Assembly: GCA_019321725.1 (NCBI GenBank)
Contig: CM033106.1
Location: 19,070,551 to 19,134,550 of the forward strand
Direction: 5' to 3'
Source: Paulownia fortunei
Taxonomy: Eukaryota; Streptophyta; Magnoliopsida; Lamiales; Paulowniaceae
Length of the DNA: 64,000 bases
The notes under the pieces were generated by a model. The model made no database searches. It worked only from the letters and a program-made list of their open reading frames with translations, and was not told the origin of the DNA. A program made the position numbers and the translations under genes. This document shows, in pieces, positions 37,425 through 48,500 of this stretch; position 1 is the stretch's first letter; every line of letters begins with the position of its first letter.

Positions 37425-39925
37425 CAGTTGAGGGGTTTGTATTCCAAGGGTACCTTTATTATCCATTTTTGCTGGTCCAGGGATCATGTAATCTAGGTTT
37501 AACTTCTCATATGTAGTCTTGGCCATAAGATCAGGACGCTAAGACTTTTTGTAAGAACTTGGATCCTTAAGGTTTGGATAACCTCTACGGTGGAACCTAA
37601 ACCCTCTTCTTTTTGACAAGCTGAAGCAAATTAATCAAGTCAGATTCCAAAAGATAGATGGTTACATGTAGGAATAAGTTGAGAAGGCCTACTTATGATT
37701 GTAAAGAATTAATGACTTTTGGCAATCCATTTGGCCATAGTGCTTTATCATTCACCCCTTCTGTATATTTGCTAACCTTAACTTGCATTCTGCTAAGCAT
37801 CAGACTGTGGAAAATTGTTCTATTGTTAGCAGAAAATAGCAACCAAGAAAATGTCATTTCTTGGAATACTACAAGTTGATTATATCCCAACAATCATTTC
37901 AATTCTTTTATAATTCAAAGATAAATGATTTCAGGTAACAACATCACAGCTAAAGACGCAATAAGCGAGACAAGGAGAGTGGGATCTTGCACTCAACTTT
38001 TTTATCTTTAGCTCACTAACTTATATAATACGAAATAAACTTGGAACAGAACTTGAACAAGGCTTGTAGCTACACCAGGAGTAATGTTAAAAAAATGGAA
38101 AGACCATACATGTTTTCCTATTTGGTTAAAAGATGTTAATGTGGTTTAGTTTAGGCAATGAAATTGGTCTTGGCAAATAGCTTCTCTCCTCTACCTAGTA
38201 AGAAGTTGCATGAAGTGGATGTAGAAAAATACCTTTTTGACTCTACATCTCTAACATGAAGGGCATTATTTGAATGTTCAAGTATAACCCCTTGATCTTC
38301 CAGAAGTTTTTCTGATATTTGTATAAACTTTATTCCATATGCTTGACACTTCAATTTGATTTCTCATAGCATGTTGTAGTATGACATACTCTTTTGTTCA
38401 ATAGCACAAATAGTCATGTTAATTTGTGAAACCTATGTAGGTCATTGTTTGGAAGGTTAAATTATACCTCCTTGATCTAGTTGATGGATAATAGTTTCAA
38501 TCATACAATTCTATGAAATGTGACTCATAATCTGAAATGCTTCAAATGATAAAAGAAAAAGGAAAAGAGAAGTAATACCTGCAAACTTGGAGTTGTAGAA
38601 GCATGTGCATGTTCTACATGCCTTCTCATTTTATTTTATTTTTGGCTTTGCACTTTATACATGGGAAAGTTTTAATGATCCAGCAGTCACATTTCTTTAT
38701 GGTTGGAGAAAATCAATAAAAAAAAATTTATGTATATAAGAAGCCATGTAATTTTTCATCAATAACAGGATGCGGGAGTTTAACAGCAAAGATAAAGATA
38801 AAAATATAATATCATCCAGATCTAAACAACAGTAATATCACTAAAGTGATTTTCCAAAAGATCTGATTGATATGCCAAAGATTTGATTTTATGTTATCAT
38901 ATTGAATAATTTCAATTAATTTTTAATGATTTTCCATTCATTTCAAATCTAGTTTTCTGGTTACTTGTACACTCACGTCTTACATGCAATCACATTATAG
39001 ATATAAGAATGCAAGTGAGACTCAATAGCACGTTCATTAGCATACCTAGCTATTAAAATCTATAAAATCATCTTCTTAGGAATAGAGGGTACCTTCAATA
39101 GCTGGATTTGACTAGTCCAATTTCAGTCGAGGCACTAGAGTGTACCGGTGACCATCAAGATCGACTTATACAAGTGAAGATAAGAAACCTTACCTAATAA
39201 ATTTTATAGTTCTTCTTTATTATCTTTGATTGGAGTTATTGTCAGTAAATTCCAAAAAGAGTTCCATCTTTCTTATAATTTAGAAGTCTCCCATAATAGC
39301 TTGTTCATGTTCTTGTTGTGTTCCGTATTTTGGCTAACTTATTCTAGTCAGTATTAGGGCACTATAGGAAACAACTGAACAAAAAACACATGACCATGTT
39401 CAACCTCTTTCCCGAATTCCATATAGTTTACTCAATCTCAAAAGTTTAATGACTCTAATGTGTAAAATTGGAAGGTTTTTGATACAGTCAATGTGAATTA
39501 AAAAGAAAAGAAATTTCCACAAGTTCATCTGATACACAGTACACTGTTTGAGCTTAATGGCTAGAGGCCCTATAACCTCTAATGTGGGTAATACAATATG
39601 GCCAAGAAACAAAAGCAGTTAATTCTCTCCAATTCCTTCCAATGACCTCTTTTGAAGAACAACCAATCATCATGAAAAAAGGCATTGCTGCCCCTGGCTT
39701 TATTGCATCGGATACAACAAACGTCTATTGTAGTGTTGCCAAAGAATCCTTTATCTCCTTAGATGCCCTCGGGAATTCAGATCCAACATTTGATTCATCT
39801 GATATTCTTGTTGATCCAACAAAAAATCTTTCTAACCAATTCTTGCTTCTTTCTCCTTCCCCAGCTAGATCATTTGTTGTTGTGCCTATAGCATGAAAGC
39901 TACCTTCTCCCACATGACTTTTGAG
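37425..39925 (-). pseudogene. PHOT2: Phototropin-2 pseudogene fragment (LOV1 region)
   Basis: Minus-strand blocks in gene order match the region around LOV1 of phototropin, the plant blue-light receptor kinase. Block 1 (39913-39625): VGEGSFHAIGTT, then SKEIKDSLATLQ, stop, TFVVSDAIKPG and SSKEVIGRNWREL. Block 2 (~39365-39182): AKIR, then SYYGRLLNYKKDGTLF and, one frame over, WNLLTITPIKDN. Block 3 (~37805-37425): MQVKVSKYTEGVNDKALWPN then GLPK, later EEGLGSTVEVIQTL and TTYEKLNLDYMIPG, TPQLE. Intron-sized gaps remain, so it derives from genomic DNA, not cDNA. It is broken by an in-frame TAG at 39725-39727, a deletion after KPG, frameshifts, and Trp (39629-39631) in place of the flavin-binding Cys of GRNCRFLQ. 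LOV2 and the kinase are absent; a Gypsy LTR abuts the 3' side. Confidence 0.85.
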
Positions 39926-39949
39926 GTTCTTGAAATTAAAAAGTTAATT

Positions 39950-41153
39950 TCAAGCATACTAATTAATTGATTAATTAATCAAAATAATTATTATTATTCA
40001 TAAGTTGCAAATGTTACAAGCCCACTATTAACTTAGTTGTGAACCTAAATGGTCACACACAATTTGAGATAGAACATTTCTAATTTAGGAATTAATCCAA
40101 AGGGTTGGATCCATTTAATTAATAGAGATTAATTAATTGAGGCTTAAATTAATTCAATAAGTTGAATTAATTATTCAATTAAATAATTAAACCTAATAAG
40201 ATTAAAGAGTCGAATTGGAGTGAAATAATTATTTGATTTGATCAAATTAATTGTATAGTCCATAAATTAATTTAATTGTTAAATTAATTTACCTAATTAA
40301 ATAATTAAATTATTTAATTAGATCTAATTTGATTAGATGGGATAGATGGAATTAATTAATTTGGGTAAGATAATTAATTTAATTAATTGTGAGATTTATT
40401 TTAAAGTCCAAGTCCAATTCAAAAAGACCTATTAGGAAAGGCCCATGAAAGTGATTGAAAAATGATGGAAAGTCAAGAGTTTAGAATTTTTGGGTAATTT
40501 TGAATATCTTTGAAGATATGAAAGAGATAAATTTGAAAGAAGTTTGGATTAATCAAAATATCTTCTAACCAATCAAAATGAAACATAAAATACCAAAAGT
40601 ATGACTCTTGGAATTTTGAGCCCCATATATATACCTCATGGCCGAAAATTGTAAGATGTAGAAACATCCTTTAATTTTCGGCCATTCAAAAGAGAGAAGA
40701 AAAAATGTTTTCTTCAACTATCCTTTTTCTCCATAAATTCTATTTTTTATTTTTAAGTATTAATTCTTTTTATCACTAGTTAATAACAAGAATTAATATT
40801 TTTCTATACACACTCCATAAACTAGATTAGAAAAAAAAAATCATAATTGTTAGTCAAATTATGATTTTGTATTCTTCTTCAAATTGTGAGATTAATTTAG
40901 AGGAGAGACGTTTGTATCTCTGTAAACCAAATTTAGAAAAAGTGCTAGCAATTAATTGCTTCTTATTCTACGACAACCGAAGTGCGTAGAAATATATAAA
41001 TCAAAACTTTAATTATTTTATTACAACCATTAGAAATTGCGAGATCGTTACAAATTGTATCGGATCCGGGGTATTGCTATAATTGTTATGATATGATGTT
41101 TTTAATTTTTTAATTTTTTGCTGTGCATACTCCAAGATCATGCGAACCCAACA
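39950..41153 (+). repeat. Copia LTR fragment F, plus orientation
   Basis: Matches the reverse complement of LTR B: GTGGTCACACACAATTTGA-like text, TTAATTAAT blocks, CTCATGGCCGAAAATT, GCTAGCAATTAATTGCTTC, and an end CGAACCCAACA at 41153 (CA). Its start is truncated at the phototropin junction. A weak TGGTTGGAAATTTG follows the end where a primer site would lie, but no Copia body follows. Confidence 0.7.
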
Positions 41154-41399
41154 TCTAGTGGTTGGAAATTTGAAGCACATAATGTGATGTGAATCGAATC
41201 CTCTCAACCTTTTGTTGTTGATTTTTGATGTTCTTGAATCAATCTTACAAAACCCAACCCTATAGTAATAATAGTAGTAATTAGGTCATATTCTTTTGAC
41301 TGTATTATGGAGAACCTTCCAAACATTTTGTATATTCTCTAACTCCTAAATTACCATAAGAAAAGACAATTGTACGCGTGAGAGAGAGAATTTTCGTCA

Positions 41400-41890
41400 G
41401 GGGGTTCTAAATACCCTTTTTAGACCGTTCCACTAGGGTGACTCTTGCCATTCAAAAATAATTTCTTTCTTGTATTAGATATCTCTTATTAAAAAGAGAC
41501 TCTTCTTCGGCTCTAGGTATACTTTGTGCAAAAGGAATTTTCATTTATCTCATTCTTCTTTTAATATGAGCTTGGATATCCCATTCACACTATGCTTAAC
41601 TTAATTTAATGAAGTCTAATTGATTAATTCAACAGTTAATTAATTAACTAATTTCCTAAGCTTGATTTAATAAGATTAATTAATTAATTTAATTGATTAA
41701 ATTATCAATTAAACTGTTAGATTAATTTTTCATAAAACAGACTTTTTTTATTATGTGTGTGACATTTAGTTCATCAATAAACTAATAATAAATTTACAAT
41801 ACTTGCGACTTAAATGAACAAGTAATTGCCTCACTAAATTAAACACTTTAACGAAACATTTTAGAATGATTCTCAATAATAAAAAAAGTA
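41400..41890 (-). repeat. Copia LTR fragment G, minus orientation
   Basis: Repeats the order TTAATTAAT blocks, GTGTGTGACATTTAGTTCATC, AATAAATTTACAATACTTGCG seen in LTRs A, B and D. Both ends are truncated. Opposite in orientation to fragment F. Confidence 0.55.
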
Positions 41891-42455
41891 AAAATTAAGT
41901 TTAAATCTAAATATAAATAAATTTTAGAGGTAAGTATTTTAATTATGATTATTATAAAAGTAAAATTATTTCTTCATTAGATACAATCTAATGTATCTAA
42001 TGTACCGATTAAGTCTATGATTTAGAATGATTAATCTAAACCCTTCATACTACATGACTATATATCTGTTTATAATACATGGCTTTATAATGAAACAAAG
42101 AAGTGGGCAAGATCAAAGTTGGCAGGGATTAGATTTAGTGTTGGAGGAGGCTGAAGTGAGGAGGGTATTTTGATAAAATTAAAATGGTGTAGAGTTAACT
42201 ATAATATTTATTAAAACAAACATACATTTTTTGTAGACAAAAAAGCAACTAATTGAAGGTGGAGGGGTTGAGGCGACCCGTATGTATAGAAGATAATTCT
42301 CTATATCATTACAAGTAATAATAAACCAACTAATTACGTAAATTTATTTACAAACAGGCAACAACTGCTTCAAAGTTGAAACAATTTGCATATACATTTA
42401 AATGCTGAAAAGACAAATAATAGTCTCACTAAAAAAGATTAACCAAATCAAACTT
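41891..42455. other. Upstream region of the pseudouridine synthase gene
   Basis: AT-rich, with no coding sequence and no clear TATA box at a fitting distance. Presumed promoter of the gene starting at 42516. Confidence 0.45.
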
Positions 42456-42463
42456 AAACCCTA
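42456..42463 (+). promoter_or_regulatory. Telo-box (AAACCCTA)
   Basis: AAACCCTA lies 53 bases before the chosen ATG. This motif is common near transcription starts of plant genes for translation and ribosome production, which fits an RNA-modifying enzyme. It favours the ATG at 42516 over the in-frame ATG at 42402, which would place the box inside the coding region. Confidence 0.55.
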
Positions 42464-42515
42464 CCCCAAACTCTCCGCCCTTCTAAAACCCTTCGTCCGC
42501 CGTTCGGAAAGAAGC

Positions 42516-45500
42516 ATGACTTCCGTTGAAGAATCCGATGTTGGGATTCTCTGCTACATTTCTCATCTCCCCGGCTTCCGTGGAATTCTCAAGCAGAGGT
42601 TTCTCCATTTATACGTGTTGCTTTTTTTACAGTCTACCCTGCATTTTAATATCAAATTTCATGTCCCGTTATTCTAGGAATTCGAGATGTTAATGAATTT
42701 GGGGTGAGCTTAGTTTTTGGGGATCTGTATTTTTCGCTTCGACTTTGTGCCGCCTGGAAGTATTTGACTGGTCTAATTGTGGGCGACTGTGAAATTTAAC
42801 ACACAAAATGTATCTCGATTGCAATTTGGTTTCCTTTGAGGGCTCTTGGAGTGGTCTTTGCAGAATGAGAATTTTCAAAGTACCATAAATTTCTGACAGC
42901 AGAAGCTTAAACTTTATTTTGATTAGATGGAGGTGTGAGTAATGATATTTGTTCGAATAAAGACACGAATGTTGTCTGTATATGCCACAATAGTTATTCA
43001 CGTCAAATGCACTTGCACTTGTGATCGACTAACTGTAAGCTAATGCAATGCAGGGGTGACAATTAACTTTTCTCAATTTCAGTATGCAATTGGTTTAAAA
43101 AATAATACATTGACATCTTCTCCGAAGTAATTAACATTGAATACGATATGAAGCTCGAACCTCCACTAAACAAAGAAGTGGAGGGTGAAACAAATGCAAG
43201 CCTTCATGTGTTAAGCTGGATTTGAACCATTATAAAAATGGATGGATGGTTTTAAAATTTGTCAATAATGCTTTAAACTTGTAAAGTAGCATATTCTAGT
43301 ACTCCTTTCTTCAACATGCGAATATGTGTTCTTCATACGCACGAGATCTTCTATGAAATGTAACTGAATAGTAGTCAAAACATGGCAAAGCTGAAGACGT
43401 GAATAGTTTAGATTACCATAACAGTAATTGCTCTTCAATTTTCTGTTGAGCGGCTCCAGTTTAAAGTTACAACAGAAGCCACAAAAGTTGAATGAAGAAA
43501 ATAAGTGGAAACTATAGAGTTGAACAATTGAAATCTCTACCTCAATAGTAAATTCTTGCTTAGGGATGGCAATGGGTTCGAGAGCATAAATGGGTCTCTG
43601 GCGGGTCTCGGGTTTTAGTGTATCGGACCAACTTCCCCATCTCATTTAAAATTATGCTATATGCATTTGTTTGTGTTTGTATTATGAGATATATATATAC
43701 ATAATATTTGTACTTTACATATATACTCGCATATGATATATTTGCATATGAGATATAAATATAATAAACTGGAATAATAATGTTAAATAAATAAATATTT
43801 TATACTTTTAATATATAAAAGTAAAAAAATATGTTTGAAATTATAATTCTTCTAATTTTTAAAGTTGTATACATAAATTTTTAAATAATTAGTAATGTTA
43901 TTTTCTCATATTTAAAGAGTTATGATGATTATTTTATTTGAAAAAATAATTCTTTAATATTTTTAAAATTATAAACAAGCGTAGTGGGTCCGGAGTTCAG
44001 TGCGGAAGTGTTGGCAGGTCGGATCTTGGCAAACCCGCCACAAACTTCCTCTAATTATGCTCAAAGTCATTAATTTAGAGATAAACCTTTGATGCAAATG
44101 ATTTTTAGTTTCCTAAATCCACAAAGACTGTATGTTTCAAAGTGAGCCTTAACTTCCGGACTTGAATAGCCAGCATTTCAAACCTAGAGGATATCTCACC
44201 TATCTTTGCATATGGCTCCTGATAATGTCTATGTTCTGAATTTATCGGGGTCATGTGGCGCTCTAGTAATCTGTTTAATATTTCCAATAGAAGAATAAAC
44301 TGACATTTTCCATCAGACAAAGCAAGGATTTTATCTCTCTTTATCTATTTTGGTATCTAGTCTGCTGGGAGTATTAGTGAGAGTGAAGTAAGAGACTAAA
44401 AGGTGTAATAACCAATATAAGCTTTTTTTTGGGGGGGGGTGGGGGAGGGGGAGGAGGGAGATCTTCTGTTCATCTGAACCTTCAACATTTTTTGACCATA
44501 TAAACCAAGGATAGTCTACACAATATGATTGCTGTGTTTCTCTATTCTTACACTCCCTCTGGGATCAAGCAACAGAAATCTGTGGATTGCACTGCAGAGA
44601 TTATGGGTAATTCTATATATTACACAATATTGTCAGGGTTTTTTTTGAGTGAAATTCTATGCTGTCAAACTTGAGCTTGAAGAAGTATGATCACATGGGT
44701 GCAGTGGTGGTGCCTCTATGATGCGGGCCTTTTGCTTTAAATATACATGGAAAATAATTCATCAAGGTCAGTTATTTAGACGGTTAAGGTAGCTAAGGTA
44801 TTTATGCAGTTGTTTAAGGTAGTTTGACAATAACAAAGCTTCAAATGTACATCATTCATAATTAATATGTTTATTGATTATTCAAGCTGTAACTTCTGGA
44901 TTATGCGCTGTAATCTGATCAGTTACACCTGAATGTTGGGGTAACTGCAGGGAAACGAAATAAAAAGAACCTTGGATATACATTTATATGATAGAAGATC
45001 ATTGCTTGCATTTTACATCTTTCAATTGAGTTGCTTTGTGAGAATTTGTGTGACTGTTACAAAGAGTATAAGCCTTTATTTTATGGTTATTCTTCAGATA
45101 TTCGGATTTTATCGTAAATGAAGTGGATTTGGATGGAAATGTTGTTCACTTAACCTCACTGGAGGCTCCATCAGAGGTATGCAGTTAGTTCTTAGTCATT
45201 GCATGGTCAATTTGGTCTATTTACTTAACATGGAAGATTCTGTAATATACTGACACATAATTTGGTCGGATAGATTGCTGAGGAAAAGAAAGAAAAGATA
45301 GCTGATCTACTGGATAAAGATTATGCCCCTGAGATAGAATCTTTTAGAGCTCTTGCTGGTGACTCTGATGTGGAGAAGTTGAAAAATTATGTAGATCAAA
45401 TTGGTTCAGGAGTTAACAGCAATGACGAATCCATTGTTCTTTCTCCAAGCTCCAATAAATCCCATCGCACGGTAGTCTGAACAAATTCTGCTGAGTTTTA

Positions 45501-48500
45501 GTATATGTTAGGTTTTACATATTATTCGTTGCTGTTCACGGCAACATGATTGATTTTCAGGCTGTTCATAACTTCTTCAAGGAGAGACTGAAATTCCTTG
45601 TTACTGACACAATTGATGGGCCAGATTCCTTATCAAAGTGTGTACGTGTGCGATTGAATTCAGGAAATAATAATGGCAGGGGAAGGAACTCCAGGAAAAG
45701 AAAAGATCGAGGTGATAAACCGTATGATTGTAGAGGCTCGGATAGTTGGCCAAAACACATTGGCAAGTTCCTTAGGTGATGCCTCCTTTATCCATCTTCT
45801 ATTATTTTTTCAATGCGCATAATATCTTTATTTTCAATTAAATAAAACATGCCATCTTCTCTTTATGAGACCAAAATCCCACATGGAGAAACTGGATAAT
45901 TGGGTATCACAGGGAAACAAAGTGTTATAAACAAAATAATGACATACCAAGGGTAATTCTTAAGGCATTTCTTGGGTGCTTAAAGTAATATGAGGCCTGA
46001 ACTTATTTTGTTATTCTGTTAATAGTTGGGAGAGGTATGCACTGATGGGGAGATAGGGAGAGAGGGCATACCATTACACATACTGAGAACGATAATGATA
46101 CTTTTCTTTCATCCTTGTCCTATACTAAATGCAGAGTAAGTATATCATTCTCTCCATGGTGTTAATAAGGCGTGAAGATACAATTGAAAGGAGGGGGAGC
46201 ACTAAAAGGATTTAGTGCTCTATGTGAAAGGATGCAGTGCACAATCTAAAGTTCTTCTTGTTCTTATTCTTTTAGCCTGGTGCACTCATTAGCTTGGACT
46301 TTGATGTTGGCTGTAGAGGTGTTAACTAATTTCGGGTGCATTTTACTCTCATATGATATTGGAAAATATATTTTACTCTTTGTAATATTGGAGGCTAGCA
46401 TTTTCCTCCTGCGATATTGGAATAAGCTAATTGCGTTACTGTGTTCCTAAAAAGGATGATCATTACCCCCAGAACAACCACATGCTTGTGATAATGGGAA
46501 TAACTTAAATACTCTGATGTTGTTATCCGTTATTGCAGATGCCATCACTCTATATAGATTGGAGTGGGGGAAGTGATAGTTTCATCAATGAACAAGACAA
46601 TATCATAGTCTCATGACTCAGGTATTGGTCGAAGGATTTGAATTGCTTCTCTGGTTATGACACTGTAACCATTAGCTTATATTAACATCATGGAGGGTAA
46701 AAGGCGATCTTCCAATATCATGAAATATGTAATAACCTAAACGACTATGGCTAGAGCCTATGTTGATTTAGCCATGACAACACGTAAGTGTTTGAAGGAG
46801 GGGGGCTAGTAAGAACGGCAGGCGATAATTTGTTTAACAAGGGCTGGACTACTGAAGTTGTTTATAAGTTGTGGTTGTTTGTGTTTACTTTGTAAATTAG
46901 GCTGTTCAGTTGTGGGGGCTGATGGGTACAAGACTGGCATTTAACTTGCTTTTTAAGAGTTCATATTTTTCAACCATTCCTAGCTGGAGAGGGGAAAATG
47001 AACGGGATAATACATGCTCCCCAAAAAATTAGAATTTATCATAGGAGTGTGCTATTTGGCAGCTTAGGATTGTTAGTTAATGTCTGAACTGCCTATTGGT
47101 TCTGCCTAAATCTCTGGTTGCTGCATGTTTCCCTGTGCTTCCTCAACTGAATACTGTGGATTGTTCGGTGGCTGGGTTGTGGCTGAAGAGGTTATCACTT
47201 TATTCTTTTAATTTGTCTTTTTTTACTAATATATGTCGCCTAAGAGGGTAGAAAGTAATGCCTGCATTCTATGATTCAAATTGCTATTGCACTCAGTTTC
47301 TCTAGAGACTTGCCTGCTTTTCTGCTGGTTACTTATATTACCTGACACTTATCTCCATTGGGCCAGTAGAGCCCTCCAGTTACTATCCTGAAAATACATA
47401 TTTGATTAATTTTCATGTTCTCTTGCTGTTTATCTTGTCTTATTTGAATTGCAATGGATAAAACTGTGGATTAGCATCCAGCTCCTTGTGCACACATCTG
47501 GGAAGTGCTGACTTTTTATGATGAGTTTTGCACTTTTCACAGTTTCATAACGATCAGTTGATTTTCCATAAGATATTTTTTCTCCTAAAGCTCATAATAG
47601 CTCCTTGTTTGGTCAATCCCATGCTCATGGTTTAGTGGTGCGAAACAACTGATAGGGATTGTTATTGTATTCATAGGTTTCATCTTTACAAGGAGAACAA
47701 GGATACACAGGAGGCCCTAGGGCTCCTTGGGAAGATGCTTGGCATTCAGGTACTTCAAATATTTACTCTGGTTTCTTCATTCTGCACTCAGTGATAAATG
47801 CAAAGCACTTTATTGATCTGGAAATCGCTGTATTCAGTAGTTGCCTTTGATTGCTAACTCTTGGTTCTATTGATTAACATGTTGAAGTGAAATCTTATTT
47901 CCATCAAAACAGTCTTTAGACTTCTACTTTTAATATTGGCTCATAAGCTTTTTCCTTCCTATGATGTATAGCTTGAAGTTATTATTTCTTCCAATTTCTC
48001 ATTTGGCAGCCGAGGTCTTTTGGGTTTGCTGGCACAAAAGATAAACGCTCTGTATCCACTCAAAGGGTAATTTCATTTCTTCTTTTGCTCCATATAAATT
48101 CTTAAACATTTCTCAGTACTGATAGACTTCTTTTTTTCTTTTTTCAATCCATACAAGGATTATTTTAAATAAATTTCTGGATGCTGGCTTTTAGGGTACC
48201 TTCTTAGTTGGATTTATGAGTTTCCTACAAGTACCTCTTTCATGATTTTTCATTATTTGGGTAAGATGATTTATAATAAGTGAACTCGGTGGTTGAGTCA
48301 GTCTTTGTTAATTAGTGATTTTCTGTCAATGTTCTAATGAATCCCATCTCGTTGAAGCCATGGGGAAAAAACGTTCATGTCGAACCTATTTTGATGGAAA
48401 TAGTGAAGACAATAATTTTATGGAAGGTGAGAAAAATTTGTTAGGTCATAATTTTTATTAAGATTGTAGTTCTTTAGAAAACATTCATGATTTATTACAG

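Noticed and set aside
38151..38354. 67-codon minus-strand open frame, and a possible exon upstream of it near 38590-38630
   Set aside because: Lies in an intron-sized gap of the phototropin relic and resembles no known family; too short to call without transcript evidence.
39582..39896. 104-codon open frame on the plus strand
   Set aside because: The minus strand here carries the phototropin LOV1 match; the plus frame is its shadow and matches nothing I recognise.
43560..44055. hAT-like insertion in PUS7 intron 1
   Set aside because: The left end looks like a common repeat start (GGGATGGCAATGGGT), but no matching right terminal repeat or 8-bp duplication was found; mentioned only as a block in intron 1.
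45546..45779. Single 77-codon open frame
   Set aside because: It is PUS7 exon 4 (45561-45775) with intron sequence at both ends; the splice-joined model explains it better.
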